Of a stretch of 64,000 bases of DNA, positions 9,784 through 20,412 are shown piece after piece. The translations under genes and the position numbers were made by a program. The DNA is taken from positions 1 through 64,000 of the forward strand of contig SZZY01000001.1 in the NCBI GenBank assembly GCA_009830035.1. The letters are read 5' to 3'. Each line of letters opens with the position of its first letter. The first letter of the stretch is position 1. Below the pieces are notes generated by a model. The model was not told the origin of the DNA, did not search any database, and saw nothing but the letters and a program-made list of their open reading frames with translations. The stretch comes from Pantoea sp. Eser (GTDB lineage Bacteria; Pseudomonadota; Gammaproteobacteria; Enterobacterales; Enterobacteriaceae).

Positions 9784-11728
9784 TGCTGGAAATCGGAACC
9801 TTTCTGCTCTGCTTGGCGCTGGGCATTGCGCTGCTGCTCAGCACCTATCCACTGTGGGGCGCGGTGCGCCAGAATGCCCGCCTGATGGCGCGTCCGCTGG
9901 CCGCTGGCCTGTTCGTGCTGATTGCGGCCGCATTTTGCTGCTGGTCTGGGCCTTCATCGCCAATGATTTTACCGTTAGCTATGTTGCCACCAACTCCAAC
10001 AGCCTGCTGCCGGTCTACTATCGCATCGCCGCCACCTGGGGTGCCCATGAAGGTTCACTGCTGTTGTGGGTGCTGCTGCTGAGTACCTGGACCGTGGCGG
10101 TGGCGATCTTCAGTCGCGGCATGCCGCAGGATGCGCTGGCGCGCGTGCTGGCGGTGATGGGAATGATTAACCCTGGTTTCCTGCTGTTTATCCTGCTGAC
10201 CTCAAATCCGTTCAGCCGCACCTTGCCTGACTTCCCGATTGATGGACACGATCTGAACCCGATGCTGCAGGATATTGGTCTGATCTTCCATCCGCCGCTG
10301 CTCTATATGGGCTATGTCGGTTTCTCGGTGGCCTTTGCCTTTGCTATTGCCTCATTGATGGCCGGACGGCTCGATACCGCCTGGGCACGCTGGTCGCGCC
10401 CATGGACCACCGCAGCTTGGGTGTTTCTCACCATCGGCATCGTGCTCGGTTCGTCCTGGGCCTATTATGAACTGGGTTGGGGCGGCTGGTGGTTCTGGGA
10501 TCCGGTGGAAAACGCCTCGTTCATGCCGTGGCTGGCGGGCACCGCCTTAATGCACTCGCTGGCGGTTACTGAAAAGCGCGGCACCTTTAAAGTCTGGACG
10601 TTGCTGCTGGCAATTACGGCCTTTTCACTCAGCCTGCTCGGGACTTTCCTGGTGCGTTCCGGGGTGCTGGTTTCGGTGCACTCATTTGCATCCGATTCGG
10701 CGCGCGGCATGTTTATCCTCGCCTTCCTGGTGATCGTGATTGGCAGCTCGCTGCTGCTGTATGCCATCAAAGGCGGAAAAGTGCGTAGCCGGGTGCAAAA
10801 TTAAACCTGGTCACGGGAATCTTTCCTGCTGGGTAATAATGTTTTGCTGATTGCCGCGATGCTGGTGGTGCTGCTCGGCACGCTGTTGCCGCTGGTGCAT
10901 AAGCAGCTCGGACTGGGCAGCATCTCGGTGGGCGAGCCGTTCTTTAATACCATGTTCAGCTGGCTGATGGCGCCGTTTGCCCTGCTGCTGGGGATTGGGC
11001 CACTGGTGCGCTGGCGTCGTGACGAGCCACAGAAGCTGGCGAAACGACTGGCGCTGATCGTGACGCTGGCCGGTTCAATCGTGATCCCTTGGTGGTTACA
11101 GGATCGTATTGCCGCCATGACCGTGGTCGGGCTGATGATGTCGCTGTGGATCATCGTGCTGACGCTGCTGGAACTGCATGAGCGCGCCACCCATCGTCAC
11201 ACCTTCTTTTACCGGGCTGCGTCATCTCTCGCGCAGCCACTGGGGCATGGTGCTGGGCCATCTCGGCGTCGGCGTGACGGTGATTGGCATTGCCTTCAGC
11301 ACCCAGTACAGCGTAGAGCGCGATGTGCGGATGAAGGCCGGCGACAGCGTAGACATTCATCATTACCACTTTGTTTTTCGTGGGGTGCAGAACCTGCAGG
11401 GCCCTAACTACAGCGGCGGTTCAGGCATAATCGAGGTGACGTGCAACGGCAAACCGGAAGCGACGCTGCAGGTTGAAAAGCGTTTCTATGACTGCCGCAC
11501 GCACCATGATGACCGAAGCGGCGATTGACGGCGGTTTCAGCCGCGACCTCTACGCAGCGTTAGGCGAAGAGCTGGATGATGGTGATTGGGCAGTGCGGAT
11601 CTATTTACAAACCCTTTGTGCGCTGGATCTGGTTCGGCGGCCTGTTAATGGCGCTGGGTGGCCTGTTCTGCCTGTGTGATCCCCGCTATCGCGCCCGCAA
11701 AAAAGCGGTCCCTCAGGAGCTGGTATGA
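9780..11728 (+). pseudogene. ccmF: Cytochrome c heme lyase CcmF, multiply broken
   Basis: CcmF joins heme to apocytochrome. Nearly the whole protein can be followed across frames, including the WWD motif ([19 protein letters not shown]). Lesions are a frameshift near 9930, TAA at 10802-10804 (after KVRSRVQN), an extra T in TTCTTTTACC near 11210, a frameshift near 11490, and an extra T near 11610. The end overlaps the ccmG start. Its heavy damage suggests that loss of this pathway is not recent relative to single-lesion genes such as fadL. Confidence 0.93.
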
Positions 11729-12183
11729 ATAAGAAAATCCTGTTTATCCCGCTGGTGCTGTTTCTGCTGCTGGCGGCAGCGCTGCTGTGGCAGCTAACGC
11801 GCAATGCCGACGGCGACGATCCTACCCGACTGGAGTCAGAGCTGATTTGCAAGCCGGTGCCGCTGTTCAGCCTGGAAGCGCTCGATGAGCCGGGTAAAAT
11901 TTACGATCAGCAGGTGCTGACCGACGGCAAACCGATACTGCTCAACGTCTGGGCCACCTGGTGCCCGACCTGTCGGGCAGAACATCACTACCTGAATAGT
12001 CTGGCGGAGCAGGGCATTCGGGTGGTCGGGCTGGATCTTGGCGTCTACGGCGCACCGGAAACCTTCCTGATCGATGGCAAAGGGATTATCCGCTATCGCC
12101 ATGCTGGCGATCTGAATGAGCGCGTCTGGCAGCAGGAAGTGAAGCCGTTGTGGATTAAATACAGTAAGGAGGCGGGAGCATGA
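11725..12183 (+). pseudogene. ccmG: Thiol:disulfide interchange protein CcmG/DsbE, internal deletion
   Basis: The frame is open (152 codons) and keeps the signal anchor and the redox motif WATWCPTCRAE, but it is about 33 residues shorter than the 185-residue E. coli DsbE. GIRVVG joins directly to LDLGVYGAPETF, removing the conserved central segment between the active-site helix and the later beta strands of the thioredoxin fold. The deletion is in frame, so a polypeptide can be made, but a correctly folded reductase is unlikely. It overlaps ccmF and ccmH. Confidence 0.8.
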
Positions 12184-12635
12184 GGCGTCTGTTACTGCTG
12201 GCCTGCGGACTGCTGTTCAGCTGCAGCCTGTGGGCGACTATCGATACCCTGCAGTTCGATTCGGTGGCGCAGGAAGAACAATACCGCGATCTGACCGCCT
12301 CGCTGCGCTGCCCGAAATGCCAGAACAATAGCATTGCCGACTCGAACGCGATGATTGCGGCGGATATGCGACTCAAGGTCTACCAGCTGATGAAGCAGGG
12401 CCAGGACCGTCAGCAAATTATCGATTATATGGTGGCGCGTTATGGCAACTTCGTCACTTACCAGCCGCCCGTTACGCCGTCTACCCTGATTTTGTGGGTC
12501 GGACCGGCGCTGTTCGTGCTGCTGGGCGGATGCGTTATCGTGCTGCGCAGTCGCCAGCGTAAAACCCGCAGTGAGCTGGATGAAGATGAACAACAGCGTC
12601 TTGATGCGCTACTGAAGTCAGACAGGAAGCCGTAA
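12180..12635 (+). CDS. ccmH: Cytochrome c biogenesis protein CcmH (short form)
   Basis: This 151-residue protein matches the N-terminal, CcmL-like half of E. coli CcmH: signal peptide, the redox motif LRCPKCQNNSIADSNA, a three-helix domain, and a C-terminal membrane helix. It reduces apocytochrome CxxCH cysteines with CcmG. Here the TPR half is a separate gene, ccmI, starting at the TAATG overlap. It is intact but isolated among broken partners. Confidence 0.9.
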   Translation: MRRLLLLACGLLFSCSLWATIDTLQFDSVAQEEQYRDLTASLRCPKCQNNSIADSNAMIAADMRLKVYQLMKQGQDRQQIIDYMVARYGNFVTYQPPVTPSTLILWVGPALFVLLGGCVIVLRSRQRKTRSELDEDEQQRLDALLKSDRKP

Positions 12636-13806
12636 TGAGTGCATTTTGGATCACCCTTTTACTGTTGTTGCTGGCAGCCTGTGTATTGTTCCTTGCCGCG
12701 GGCTGGCGCCAGCGGCAGGCCGGCGCTGGCGATCGCCTCAATCAGCGCTTCTATCATCAGCGTCTGAGCGAACTGGCGGAAGATGAAGAGCAGGGCGTGG
12801 TGGCGGAGCGGCCGGTAATGGAGCGGGAGCTGCAGCAGACGCTACTGGCCGATATTCCGCCACCGCAGACCGTGCAGGCGCACAGCCGCCGCCGCTGACC
12901 GGCTGGATGCAGGTGCAGCAAGACTATCCTGCCTTACGGGCACGGCTGATGGACCCGGCGGCAAAGCCGCTGACAATGGAGGAGCTGGCGCGATTGCAGC
13001 TTGGGCTGCGCAGCGCGCTGCAGTCGGAACAGGACAACCTCAACGACTGGACCATGCTGGGACGGCTCGGCATGGTGCTGAATAACGCCAGCATCGCCAG
13101 CCAGGTGTTTGAACGCGCCTTGCAGCTCGCGCCCAACGATCCCGGCCTGAAGCAGGACTACGCCGAAGTGCTGACCCGCTCCAGCGATCCGCAGGATAAC
13201 CGCCAGGCGGCACTGCTGCTGCACGAATTGCTTAAGGGCGATCGGCATAACCTGCGTACTCTGGGCCTGCTGGCGTTTAATGCTTTTGAGCAGCAGCAAT
13301 ATGATCAGGCGATTGACGCTTGGCAAACGCTGCTGACGCTGTTACCGGCCATTGACGAGCGGCGCGTGATGATCGCCCGCAGCATTGAGCAGGCCAAAAC
13401 CGCGGCCGGGCAACAGAGCAGCAAGCTGCCACTCAGTATCAGCCTGACGCCGCAGGCAGAAAAAATATTACCGCAAGGCGGAGTGTTGTATATTTCTGTC
13501 ACCGACGGTGTTTCACCGGTGCCGGTGGCGGTTAAGCGTCTGCCGCTCAGCCACTTTCCGCTATCGCTGACGCTGGATGACAGCAATGCAATGATGCCGG
13601 ATCGCCTGTTGTCGGCGCAGCATCAGCTTCAGGTGCGGGCACGTATTTCCCGCGACGGTAGTGCCAACGCGCGTTCGGGTGACTGGTTTGGTCTGAGCGC
13701 GGGGTCCGACGACGCTCAGGCAGATCCTGTCTCTACCCAGGCTGAAGTAAAGTTAGCTATGCTCAGGGTAAGCAGGTTCGTTAATCGACTGCCGCCTGAA
13801 GGGTGA
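12635..13806 (+). pseudogene. ccmI: Cytochrome c biogenesis protein CcmI, frameshift/deletion
   Basis: The first 87 codons give the N-terminal helix and a charged cytoplasmic segment, then stop at TGA after AHSRRR near 12898. The periplasmic TPR region continues in another frame from about 12885 (LTGWMQVQQDYPALRARL) to 13806. The second membrane helix expected between them is missing, so a deletion together with a frameshift is likely at about 12880-12900. CcmI presents apocytochromes to CcmF/H. Confidence 0.8.
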
Positions 13807-13840
13807 GCAGACTTTTTTTCATCCGCACAGGGAGATTGGA

Positions 13841-14605
13841 ATGAATTATCGTCTGACCAGCCTGGCTGTTGCCAGCGTTCTTCTGGTGGGTTGTGCCAGT
13901 TCGAAGCCGGCGAATGACGAACCTGCTCAGCGCAGCGATCCGTTCGAAGGCTTTAACCGCACTATGTTCAACTTTAACTACAACGTGCTCGATCCCTATC
14001 TGCTTCGCCCGGTAGCCGTGGCCTGGCGCGATTATGTACCGGTGCCAGCCCGCACCGGTCTGAGTAATTTCCTCGGTAACCTCGAAGAACCCGCCAGCAT
14101 GGTCAACGCCATTCTGGTCGGCAATGGCCGTGATGCGGGCATTCACTTCACCCGTTTCTTCCTGAACAGCGTACTGGGGCTGGGCGGCTTCATTGACGTG
14201 GCCGGTAAAGCCAATCCGGAGCTGGCGCGTGAAGAGCCGCACCGTTTCGGCACTACGCTGGGCCACTATGGCGTCGGCTATGGCCCTTACGTTGAACTGC
14301 CGGCTTACGGCAGCTTTACCGTTCGTCAGGATGGCGGCGATTACGTCGATACCCTTTATCCGATTCTCGGCTGGCTGACCTGGCCGATGTCGATTGGTAA
14401 ATGGACGCTGGAAGGGATTGAGACGCGGGCACAGCTGCTCGACTCGGATGCGATCCTCAAACAGCAAAGCGATCCGTATGCCTTTATCCGAAACGCCTAC
14501 TTCCAGCGTCACGATTTCCTGGCGCGCGGCGGCAAGCTCAAGCCGGAAGAGAACCCGAACGCAGCCGCGATTCAGGACGATCTGCAGGATATTGACGCGC
14601 AGTAA
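13841..14605 (+). CDS. mlaA: Outer membrane lipid asymmetry lipoprotein MlaA (VacJ)
   Basis: The 254-residue protein starts with a lipoprotein signal ending in LLVGC (Cys18). It contains the conserved MlaA segments DPFEGFNRTMFNFNYNVLD and GVGYGPYVELP. MlaA sits in the outer membrane with porins and removes misplaced phospholipids for the MlaFEDB system. A GGGAGA ribosome-binding site precedes the ATG. It is intact and ends at a bidirectional terminator shared with fadL. Confidence 0.95.
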   Translation: MNYRLTSLAVASVLLVGCASSKPANDEPAQRSDPFEGFNRTMFNFNYNVLDPYLLRPVAVAWRDYVPVPARTGLSNFLGNLEEPASMVNAILVGNGRDAGIHFTRFFLNSVLGLGGFIDVAGKANPELAREEPHRFGTTLGHYGVGYGPYVELPAYGSFTVRQDGGDYVDTLYPILGWLTWPMSIGKWTLEGIETRAQLLDSDAILKQQSDPYAFIRNAYFQRHDFLARGGKLKPEENPNAAAIQDDLQDIDAQ

Positions 14606-14625
14606 GGTGCGGTTTTTATATCAGC

Positions 14626-14657
14626 AAAAAGGGCGACTCCGGAGAGTCGCCCTTTTT
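14626..14657. terminator. Bidirectional terminator between mlaA and fadL
   Basis: AAAAAGGGCGACTC-CGGA-GAGTCGCCCTTTTT is a perfect GC-rich hairpin with a U-tract on both strands, placed between the convergent ends of mlaA and fadL. Confidence 0.92.
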
Positions 14658-14672
14658 ATTGGCGTTTGCGCA

Positions 14673-15957
14673 TCAGAACTTATAGTTAAAGTTTGCGCCA
14701 TACAGCCAAGCCTTACCTTCGGAATTAAAGGTATACGGGCCTTCTTTGACCGTCACGTTCTGGCCGTGCATATAAGAGATGCCGACATCGACCGAGGCAT
14801 TGTCGTCGAACGCGTAGGAGGTACCGGCGCTCAACCACAGGCGATCTTGATCCGGGATAGAGATCGAACGCTTATCTGCCGGAACAGGGCTGTCATCAAA
14901 GGCGATACCTGTGCGGAACGTCCAGTTTTTGTCGTAGAAGTAGGTGGTCCCGAGCGCAATACGCCAGGCATCACGGTAACTTTCATCTTTATAGAACAGG
15001 GTCTGGCCGTTGGAACCGGTCGCTTTCAGCTCCTGGAACTGGCTCCAGCTGGTGTAGGCCATGCTGTAGTGAACTGCCCACTGCGGTGCCACTTTATGCC
15101 AGCCCGACACTTCCCACATTTCCGGCAGATTCAGGGTCAGCGCGCCTAGAATGGTCGAGCCATTGGTGCCGTAAGGAATACCGGACTGCTGCGGATTATT
15201 GGCTGCGTTCAGCGCGGCAGGGAGATTACTTTTGTAATCGCCGTCAAAATCAACTTTGACTTCCGAGCGGTAGGTAAAGCCGAAACGGTTATTTTCATCC
15301 ACTTCATACAGGATACCGGTGTTCCAGCCGTAGCCCCACTCATCGCCTTTCAGGTGGGCGACCTGGGTATCCGCCGGGATGCGTAATGCTGCGCCTGATT
15401 CACCGGCGTAACGTTCGATTTTCGCTTTGGCGTAAACCGCATCAAATCCCACCCCGACGCTGAAATGTTCATTTAATCGGTAAGCGGTGCTGAGATTAAA
15501 ATTGCCGGTCATCAGGTCGGTTTTACCGCCGTAGCCGCCGGCGGTGTAACCATTTATTAAACTCTGTTGCTAAGCCGTAATTGGAGATAGCCGACGCGCC
15601 AATCCACCATTGATCATTAATTGGCTGGACGTAATGAATATTCGGCACCCACTGGTTCGGGGCAATATTATTTGCATCCAGACTGCGGCCACTCTGGCTG
15701 CGCCCGCTGATATTCACATCCGGATCGGTATACACCGCCCCGATGGAAAACGCCGGACGATCCATTAACGCCATGGTTGCCGGGTTACGGCTGGCGGAAG
15801 CGGCGGTATCGCCCATTGCACCTTCGCCTGAATATGCGCGACCTAAACCAATCGAAGAAAACTCATTTAACTGAAACCCAGCTGCGTAAACATGTGAAGA
15901 GACAAGCGCCACTGCAGCCGCCACGGCTGACTTTGCAAACAGGTTTTTATGGTTCAT
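14673..15957 (-). pseudogene. fadL: Long-chain fatty acid outer membrane transporter FadL, one-base insertion
   Basis: ATG 15957 opens a signal peptide and the FadL hatch domain ([20 protein letters not shown]). An extra A in AATAAATGG near 15548 shifts the frame after about 136 residues; the remaining beta-barrel strands continue in the next frame to 14673 and end in the usual aromatic C-terminus (NFNYKF). The total length is 3n+1 and I see no other damage. Truncation within the barrel should abolish long-chain fatty acid import. Confidence 0.92.
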
Positions 15958-16314
15958 GACCACAACCTCATGTGAATTATTATTTAACGTTATTACGTCG
16001 CGTAACAAGGGACGGCGGATTGTAGGGACTGATGTAAATCGCACATATCAGACCAGTGCGGAGAGTATAGGTCCGACCTGTGTGCATGTTGCAATATTGT
16101 TTTTAAAATATTTCAGGATTGATCGCTTAAAATTCAATCTGCGTAACAAAACTGACCCGACGCGGCACAGCATAACCAGTCCAGTTTGTTCTGGATCAAA
16201 TTTTATTGTGATATTCGTCACTTAGCTACAGGTTAATGGCGCATCTTTAGCCGAAGAGGTAATATCTGGGCCATAAAATGGCGTATCCCACCTGACTATC
16301 GTCAGGAGAAAACG
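15958..16314. promoter_or_regulatory. fadL/yfcZ divergent control region
   Basis: This 357-bp gap separates the divergent fadL and yfcZ pseudogenes. The fadL leader and promoter with FadR sites occupy 15958-16095. The rest is AT-rich and should hold the yfcZ promoter, with GTCAGGAG as its ribosome-binding site just before 16315. No other gene is visible. Confidence 0.5.
16043..16085 (-). promoter_or_regulatory. fadL promoter with two FadR operator-like sites
   Basis: Read on the minus strand, the segment contains CAGGTCGGACCTATACTCTC and then GCACTGGTCTGATATGT. Both GGTCNGACC-like cores match the FadR consensus, and the arrangement is close to the E. coli fadL control region. TATACT (complement of 16064-16069) is a good -10 element lying between them. 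The sites have outlived the coding sequence they control. Confidence 0.75.
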
Positions 16315-16611
16315 ATGACTGATGCCATTAAAGAATGAAGTGCGACCGAAACCGCAGCCTGCTGTTGCGTCGATGTCGGCACGGTAATGGATAATACCGA
16401 TTGCACTGCCAGCTGGTCGGAGTGGTTTGCACAGCGCGCTGATGCTTAAACAAAACTGGCCAGCCTGACCGAACGTGCGCGTGAGGTTGAGTCTGACCCG
16501 TGCCCGATCGAGGCCCGCTTCAGCGACGTCGACCAGGGCGTGCAGCTCGATATCGATTTCACCTTCTGCTGCTAGGCAGAAACCCTGATTTTCCAGCTCG
16601 GTTTACGCTAA
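16315..16611 (+). pseudogene. yfcZ: YfcZ/YiiS-family protein (DUF406), three nonsense codons
   Basis: The frame from ATG 16315 reads MTDAIKE then TGA at 16336-16338, followed by a recognisable YfcZ: CCCVDVGTVMDNTDCTASW, TAA at 16447-16449, then a C-terminus with TAG at 16573-16575 and the conserved end IFQLGLR. No frameshift is needed: the 99 codons align end to end with the 94-residue E. coli protein. The function of YfcZ is unknown. Three stops in so short a gene mark an old inactivation. Confidence 0.9.
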
Positions 16612-16620
16612 CCCGCCAGA

Positions 16621-16644
16621 CGCCGCTTTCAGAGCGGCGTTTTT
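16621..16644 (+). terminator. Terminator after yfcZ
   Basis: CGCCGCT-TTCAG-AGCGGCG followed by TTTTT is a canonical intrinsic terminator ten bases after the yfcZ stop. Confidence 0.9.
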
Positions 16645-16705
16645 CATTTTCTTGTTTCCCTTCGCAATTTTTCCCTTTCGATATTGGCGACTCACCCGCT
16701 TGTGG

Positions 16706-16734
16706 TTGACACTGGGATCAGGTCAGACCTCTTT
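16706..16734 (+). promoter_or_regulatory. fadI promoter region with FadR operator
   Basis: A perfect -35 box TTGACA lies at 16706-16711, and ATCAGGTCAGACCTCTTTG covers the spacer and -10 area. The AGGTCAGACCT core fits the FadR consensus, so acyl-CoA-responsive repression of fadIJ is expected, as in E. coli. The -10 box is weak. Confidence 0.65.
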
Positions 16735-16773
16735 GGGCAATGATGCCACAGTCCCGATTCACATGTGAGAACA

Positions 16774-18085
16774 ATGAGCAAAGCGCAGCCGCTGCTGACG
16801 CGCGATGGCGAACGCATCGCGATTACCCACGGGTTACGTACCCCTTATTTTGCGCCAGGCGACCGGCTTCCATGGCATTCCGGCGGTGGAACTGGGACGG
16901 ATGGTGGTGAGCGAATTAATGGCGCGCAGCGAACTGCCGGTCGAGGTGATTGAGCAGCTGGTGTTTGGTCAGGTAGTGCAGATGTCCGAAGCGCCGAACA
17001 TCGCGCGTGAAATCGTACTCAGCAGCGGACTCAGCGTCCATACCGACGCGTACAGCGTCAGCCGCGCCTGCGCCACCAGTTTTCAGGCGGTGGCTAACGT
17101 CTGTGAAAGTTTACTGGCCGGGACCATCTCTGCTGGCATCGCCGGCGGCGCTGATTCGTCATCGGTGCTGCCGATTGGCGTCAGCAAAAGCCTGGCGCGC
17201 GCCCTGGTTGATCTCAATAAAGCGCGCAGCCTGACGCAAAAATTGCAGATTCTGCGCCGTCTGCGTCCGCGTGATCTGCTGCCGGTGCCGCCGGCGGTGG
17301 CCGAGTATTCAACCGGTCTGCGAATGGGCGACACCGCCGAACAGATGGCCAAAAGCTACGGAATCAGCCGTCAGGCACAGGATGCGCTGGCGCTGCGTTC
17401 TCACCAGCACGCCGCCAAAGCCTGGCAATCGGGCGTGCTGCAACAGGAAGTGATGGCCGCACTGGTGCCACCGTGGAAAAAGCCAATCGATCAGGACAAT
17501 AACGTGCGGATGGATGCCAAAGCTGAAGATTACGCCCGGCTGCGTCCGGCGTTTGACCGCCAGCACGGCAGTGTGACCGCCGCCAACAGTACTCCGCTGA
17601 CCGACGGCGCGGCAGCGGTGATCCTGATGCGCGAAGGGCGTGCCCGTGAGCTGGGTCTGTAGCCGCTTGGTTATCTGCGCAGCTATGCCTTTACCGCGAT
17701 TGGCGTACAGCAGGATATACTGCTGGGCTCGGCATACGCCTCGCCCGTGGCGCTGGACCGCACCGGCATCACCTTGGCCGATCTGACGCTGATTGATATG
17801 CATGAAGCTTTCGCCGCTCAGACCCTGAGCAACCTGCAACTGTTCCGGGATGAGCGCTTTGCCCGAGAGGTGCTGAATCGCCCCCATGCGCTGAGTGAGG
17901 TAAATGAATAGCGATTTAACGTACTGGGGGGCTCGATCGCCTACGGCCATCCTTTTGCCGCTACCGGGGCGCGAATGATCACCCAGACGCTGAACGAACT
18001 TCGGCGGCGCGGGGGAGGATTAGGACTGGTTACCGCCTGTGCGGCCGGTGGTCTGGGTGCGGCAATGGTTCTAGAGGCCGAATAA
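16774..18085 (+). pseudogene. fadI: 3-ketoacyl-CoA thiolase FadI, frameshift and two nonsense codons
   Basis: ATG 16774 opens [20 protein letters not shown]. Near 16845 the frame shifts (net one extra base), and the thiolase continues with [14 protein letters not shown] and the acyl-enzyme cysteine in [14 protein letters not shown]. In-frame TAG codons follow at 17660-17662 (after RELGL) and 17909-17911 (before [14 protein letters not shown]). The gene ends at 18085 with the C-terminal catalytic region [12 protein letters not shown]. The order and the TAATG overlap with fadJ are as in E. coli. Confidence 0.93.
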
Positions 18086-20188
18086 TGGAGCAGAGTGCAT
18101 TTCATTTACAGCTGCGGCTGGATCACGTCGGCGTCATAACCATTGACGTGCCCGGCGAGAAGATGAACACCACTTAAAGTGGAATTTGCTGGCCAGATCG
18201 CTGCCATTATTGCCGAGGCGCGGCGCGATCCTCAGCTGGCCGGGCTGGTGCTGATTTCGGGCAAAGCTGACAACTTTATCGCTGGCGCCGACATCAGCAT
18301 GATCGATCGCTGCCAGAGCGCCGCAGACGCTGAAGCGCTGGCGAAGCAGGGGCAGGAGGTGATGGCGATGCTTGCCGCCTTGCCGTTCCCGGTGGTGGCC
18401 GCGATTCACGGTGCCTGCCTCGGCGGCGGGCTTGAGCTGGCGCTGGCCTGCGATGCGCGCATCTGCTCGCTGGATGATAAAACGCGCCTCGGTTTGCCGG
18501 AAGTCCAGCTCGGCTTATTGCCCGGCTCAGGCGGCACGCAGCGGTTGCCCCGATTGATCGGCGTGCAGCAGGCGCTGCCGCTGATCCTGACCGGCAAAAG
18601 CCTGCGGGCGAAACAGGCCCGTAAACTTGGTATGGTTGATGATGCGGTGCCGCAGGCGATTTTGCTGGAGACCGCTATCGCTCGAGTGAAAAAGGGCAAG
18701 GCCAGCGCCCGCACGCTGCCGCTGCGCGATCGCCTGCTGCAGGGACCGGTTGCGCGTCAGGCGCTGTTTGCGCTCGCCAGCCGCCAGACCGCCGCCAAAA
18801 CGCAGGGTAACTATCCGGCGGCGAAACGCATTATTGAGGTGGTGCGCATTGGACTGGAGCAGGGCAGCCGTGCCGGACATGAGGCTGAAGCCCGCGCCTT
18901 TGGTGAACTGGCAATGGCGCCAGAATCGGTGGCGTTACGCGGACTGTTCTTCGCGACCACCGCGATGAAAAAAGAGCGGGACGATGCCACGCCACGGCCG
19001 GTTCACAGCATCGGTATTCTGGGTGGCGGCCTGATGGGCGGCGGTATCGCCAGCGTCAGCGCGATTAACGCCGGGTTGCCGGTGCGCATAAAGGATATCT
19101 CGCTGGAGGGGATAAACCATGCGCTGAAAACCAGCTGGGAGCTGCTGAGCAAAAAGGTTAAACGCCGCCAGATTACTCCGGCTCAGCGTCAGCAGCAGAT
19201 GGTCCGCATCACTGGCGGCATTGATTATCAGGGTTTCGCCCGGCGTGATGTGGTGATTGAAGCGGTATTTGAAGATCTGGCGCTCAAGCAGCAGATGGTG
19301 CGTGAGGTTGAATCGCACTGTCAGCCGCAGACGATCTTTGCCTCTAACACCTCTCCATTGCCGATTGAGGATATCGCTGCTGGGGCGCAGCGGCCGGAAA
19401 ACGTCATAGGGCTGCACTATTTCAGCCCGGTAGAGAAAATGCTGCTGGTGGAGGTGATTCCCCATCTGAATACCTCCAGCGAAACGCTGGTGACAATCGT
19501 GGCGCTGGCGCGCAGCCAGGGCAAAACGCCAATTGTGGTGGCGGATAAGCCCGGTTTTTACGTTAACCGGATTCTGGCACCCTATATAAATGAGGCGATG
19601 CGTTGCCTGCTGGAAGGTGAACCGATTGAGCATATCGATGGTGCGCTGGTGAAATTTGGTTTCCCGGTCGGTCCGCTCCAGCTGCTGGATGAGGTCGGGA
19701 TTGATGTCGGCAGCAAAATTTCCCCGATTCTGCAGCAGGCTTACGGCGAGCGCTTTGCCGCGCCCGCTGCGTTTGAGGCGGTACTGAATGATGGCCGCAA
19801 AGGGCGTAAAAACCGTAAAGGCTTCTATCGCTACGATCAGCCGCGCTGGCAGCGCAAAAAGCCGGATGCGTCACTTTACACCTTGCTGAAAATCACGCCG
19901 CAGGCGCGACAGAGCGAGGCGCAGATAGCCGAACGCTGCGTGATGATGATGCTGAACGAAGCGGCGCGCTGCCTGGATGAGCGGGTGATTCGCTGCGCGC
20001 GCGATGGCGATATCGGCGCGGTGTTTGGCATCGGTTTCCCGCCGTTTCTCGGTGGTCCGTTCCATTATATGGAACAATCGGGCGCGGCGGAGCAGGTCAA
20101 TAGATTAACCCGGCTAATGCAGCAACATGGCGAACGTTTCGCGCCGTGTGAGGCGCTGATTAAGGCCGCCGCAGATAGACAGATATAG
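18085..20188 (+). pseudogene. fadJ: Beta-oxidation multifunctional enzyme FadJ, one-base insertion
   Basis: ATG 18085 opens the enoyl-CoA hydratase domain ([11 protein letters not shown]). An extra A at about 18172 (ACCACTTAAAG for ACCCTTAAAG) creates an immediate TAA. Everything after that is open to 20188: hydratase/isomerase loops ([35 protein letters not shown]), then the Rossmann dehydrogenase ([26 protein letters not shown]). A GTG at 18179 could restart a 669-residue product missing only about 32 residues, but it has no ribosome-binding site. Confidence 0.9.
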
Positions 20189-20412
20189 AAGAAATTTTAC
20201 ATTTCTGGCTGAAATGGAATACCCACTCCGATTCAGCGGGTTAGAAAAGCGTCGCCAGAGTGTGCGCCGCAGCAGGATTCTAAGAAGTGCTTATTTAATA
20301 AACAACCGGTTGACTATACTGAAGCCATTAGGGTACAACACAGCGTTCATTCGCAGAGTGAAGAGTCAGGCGCGATGCGTCGGGCTATGTCGACAAACAA
20401 CAGCGGTGCTTT

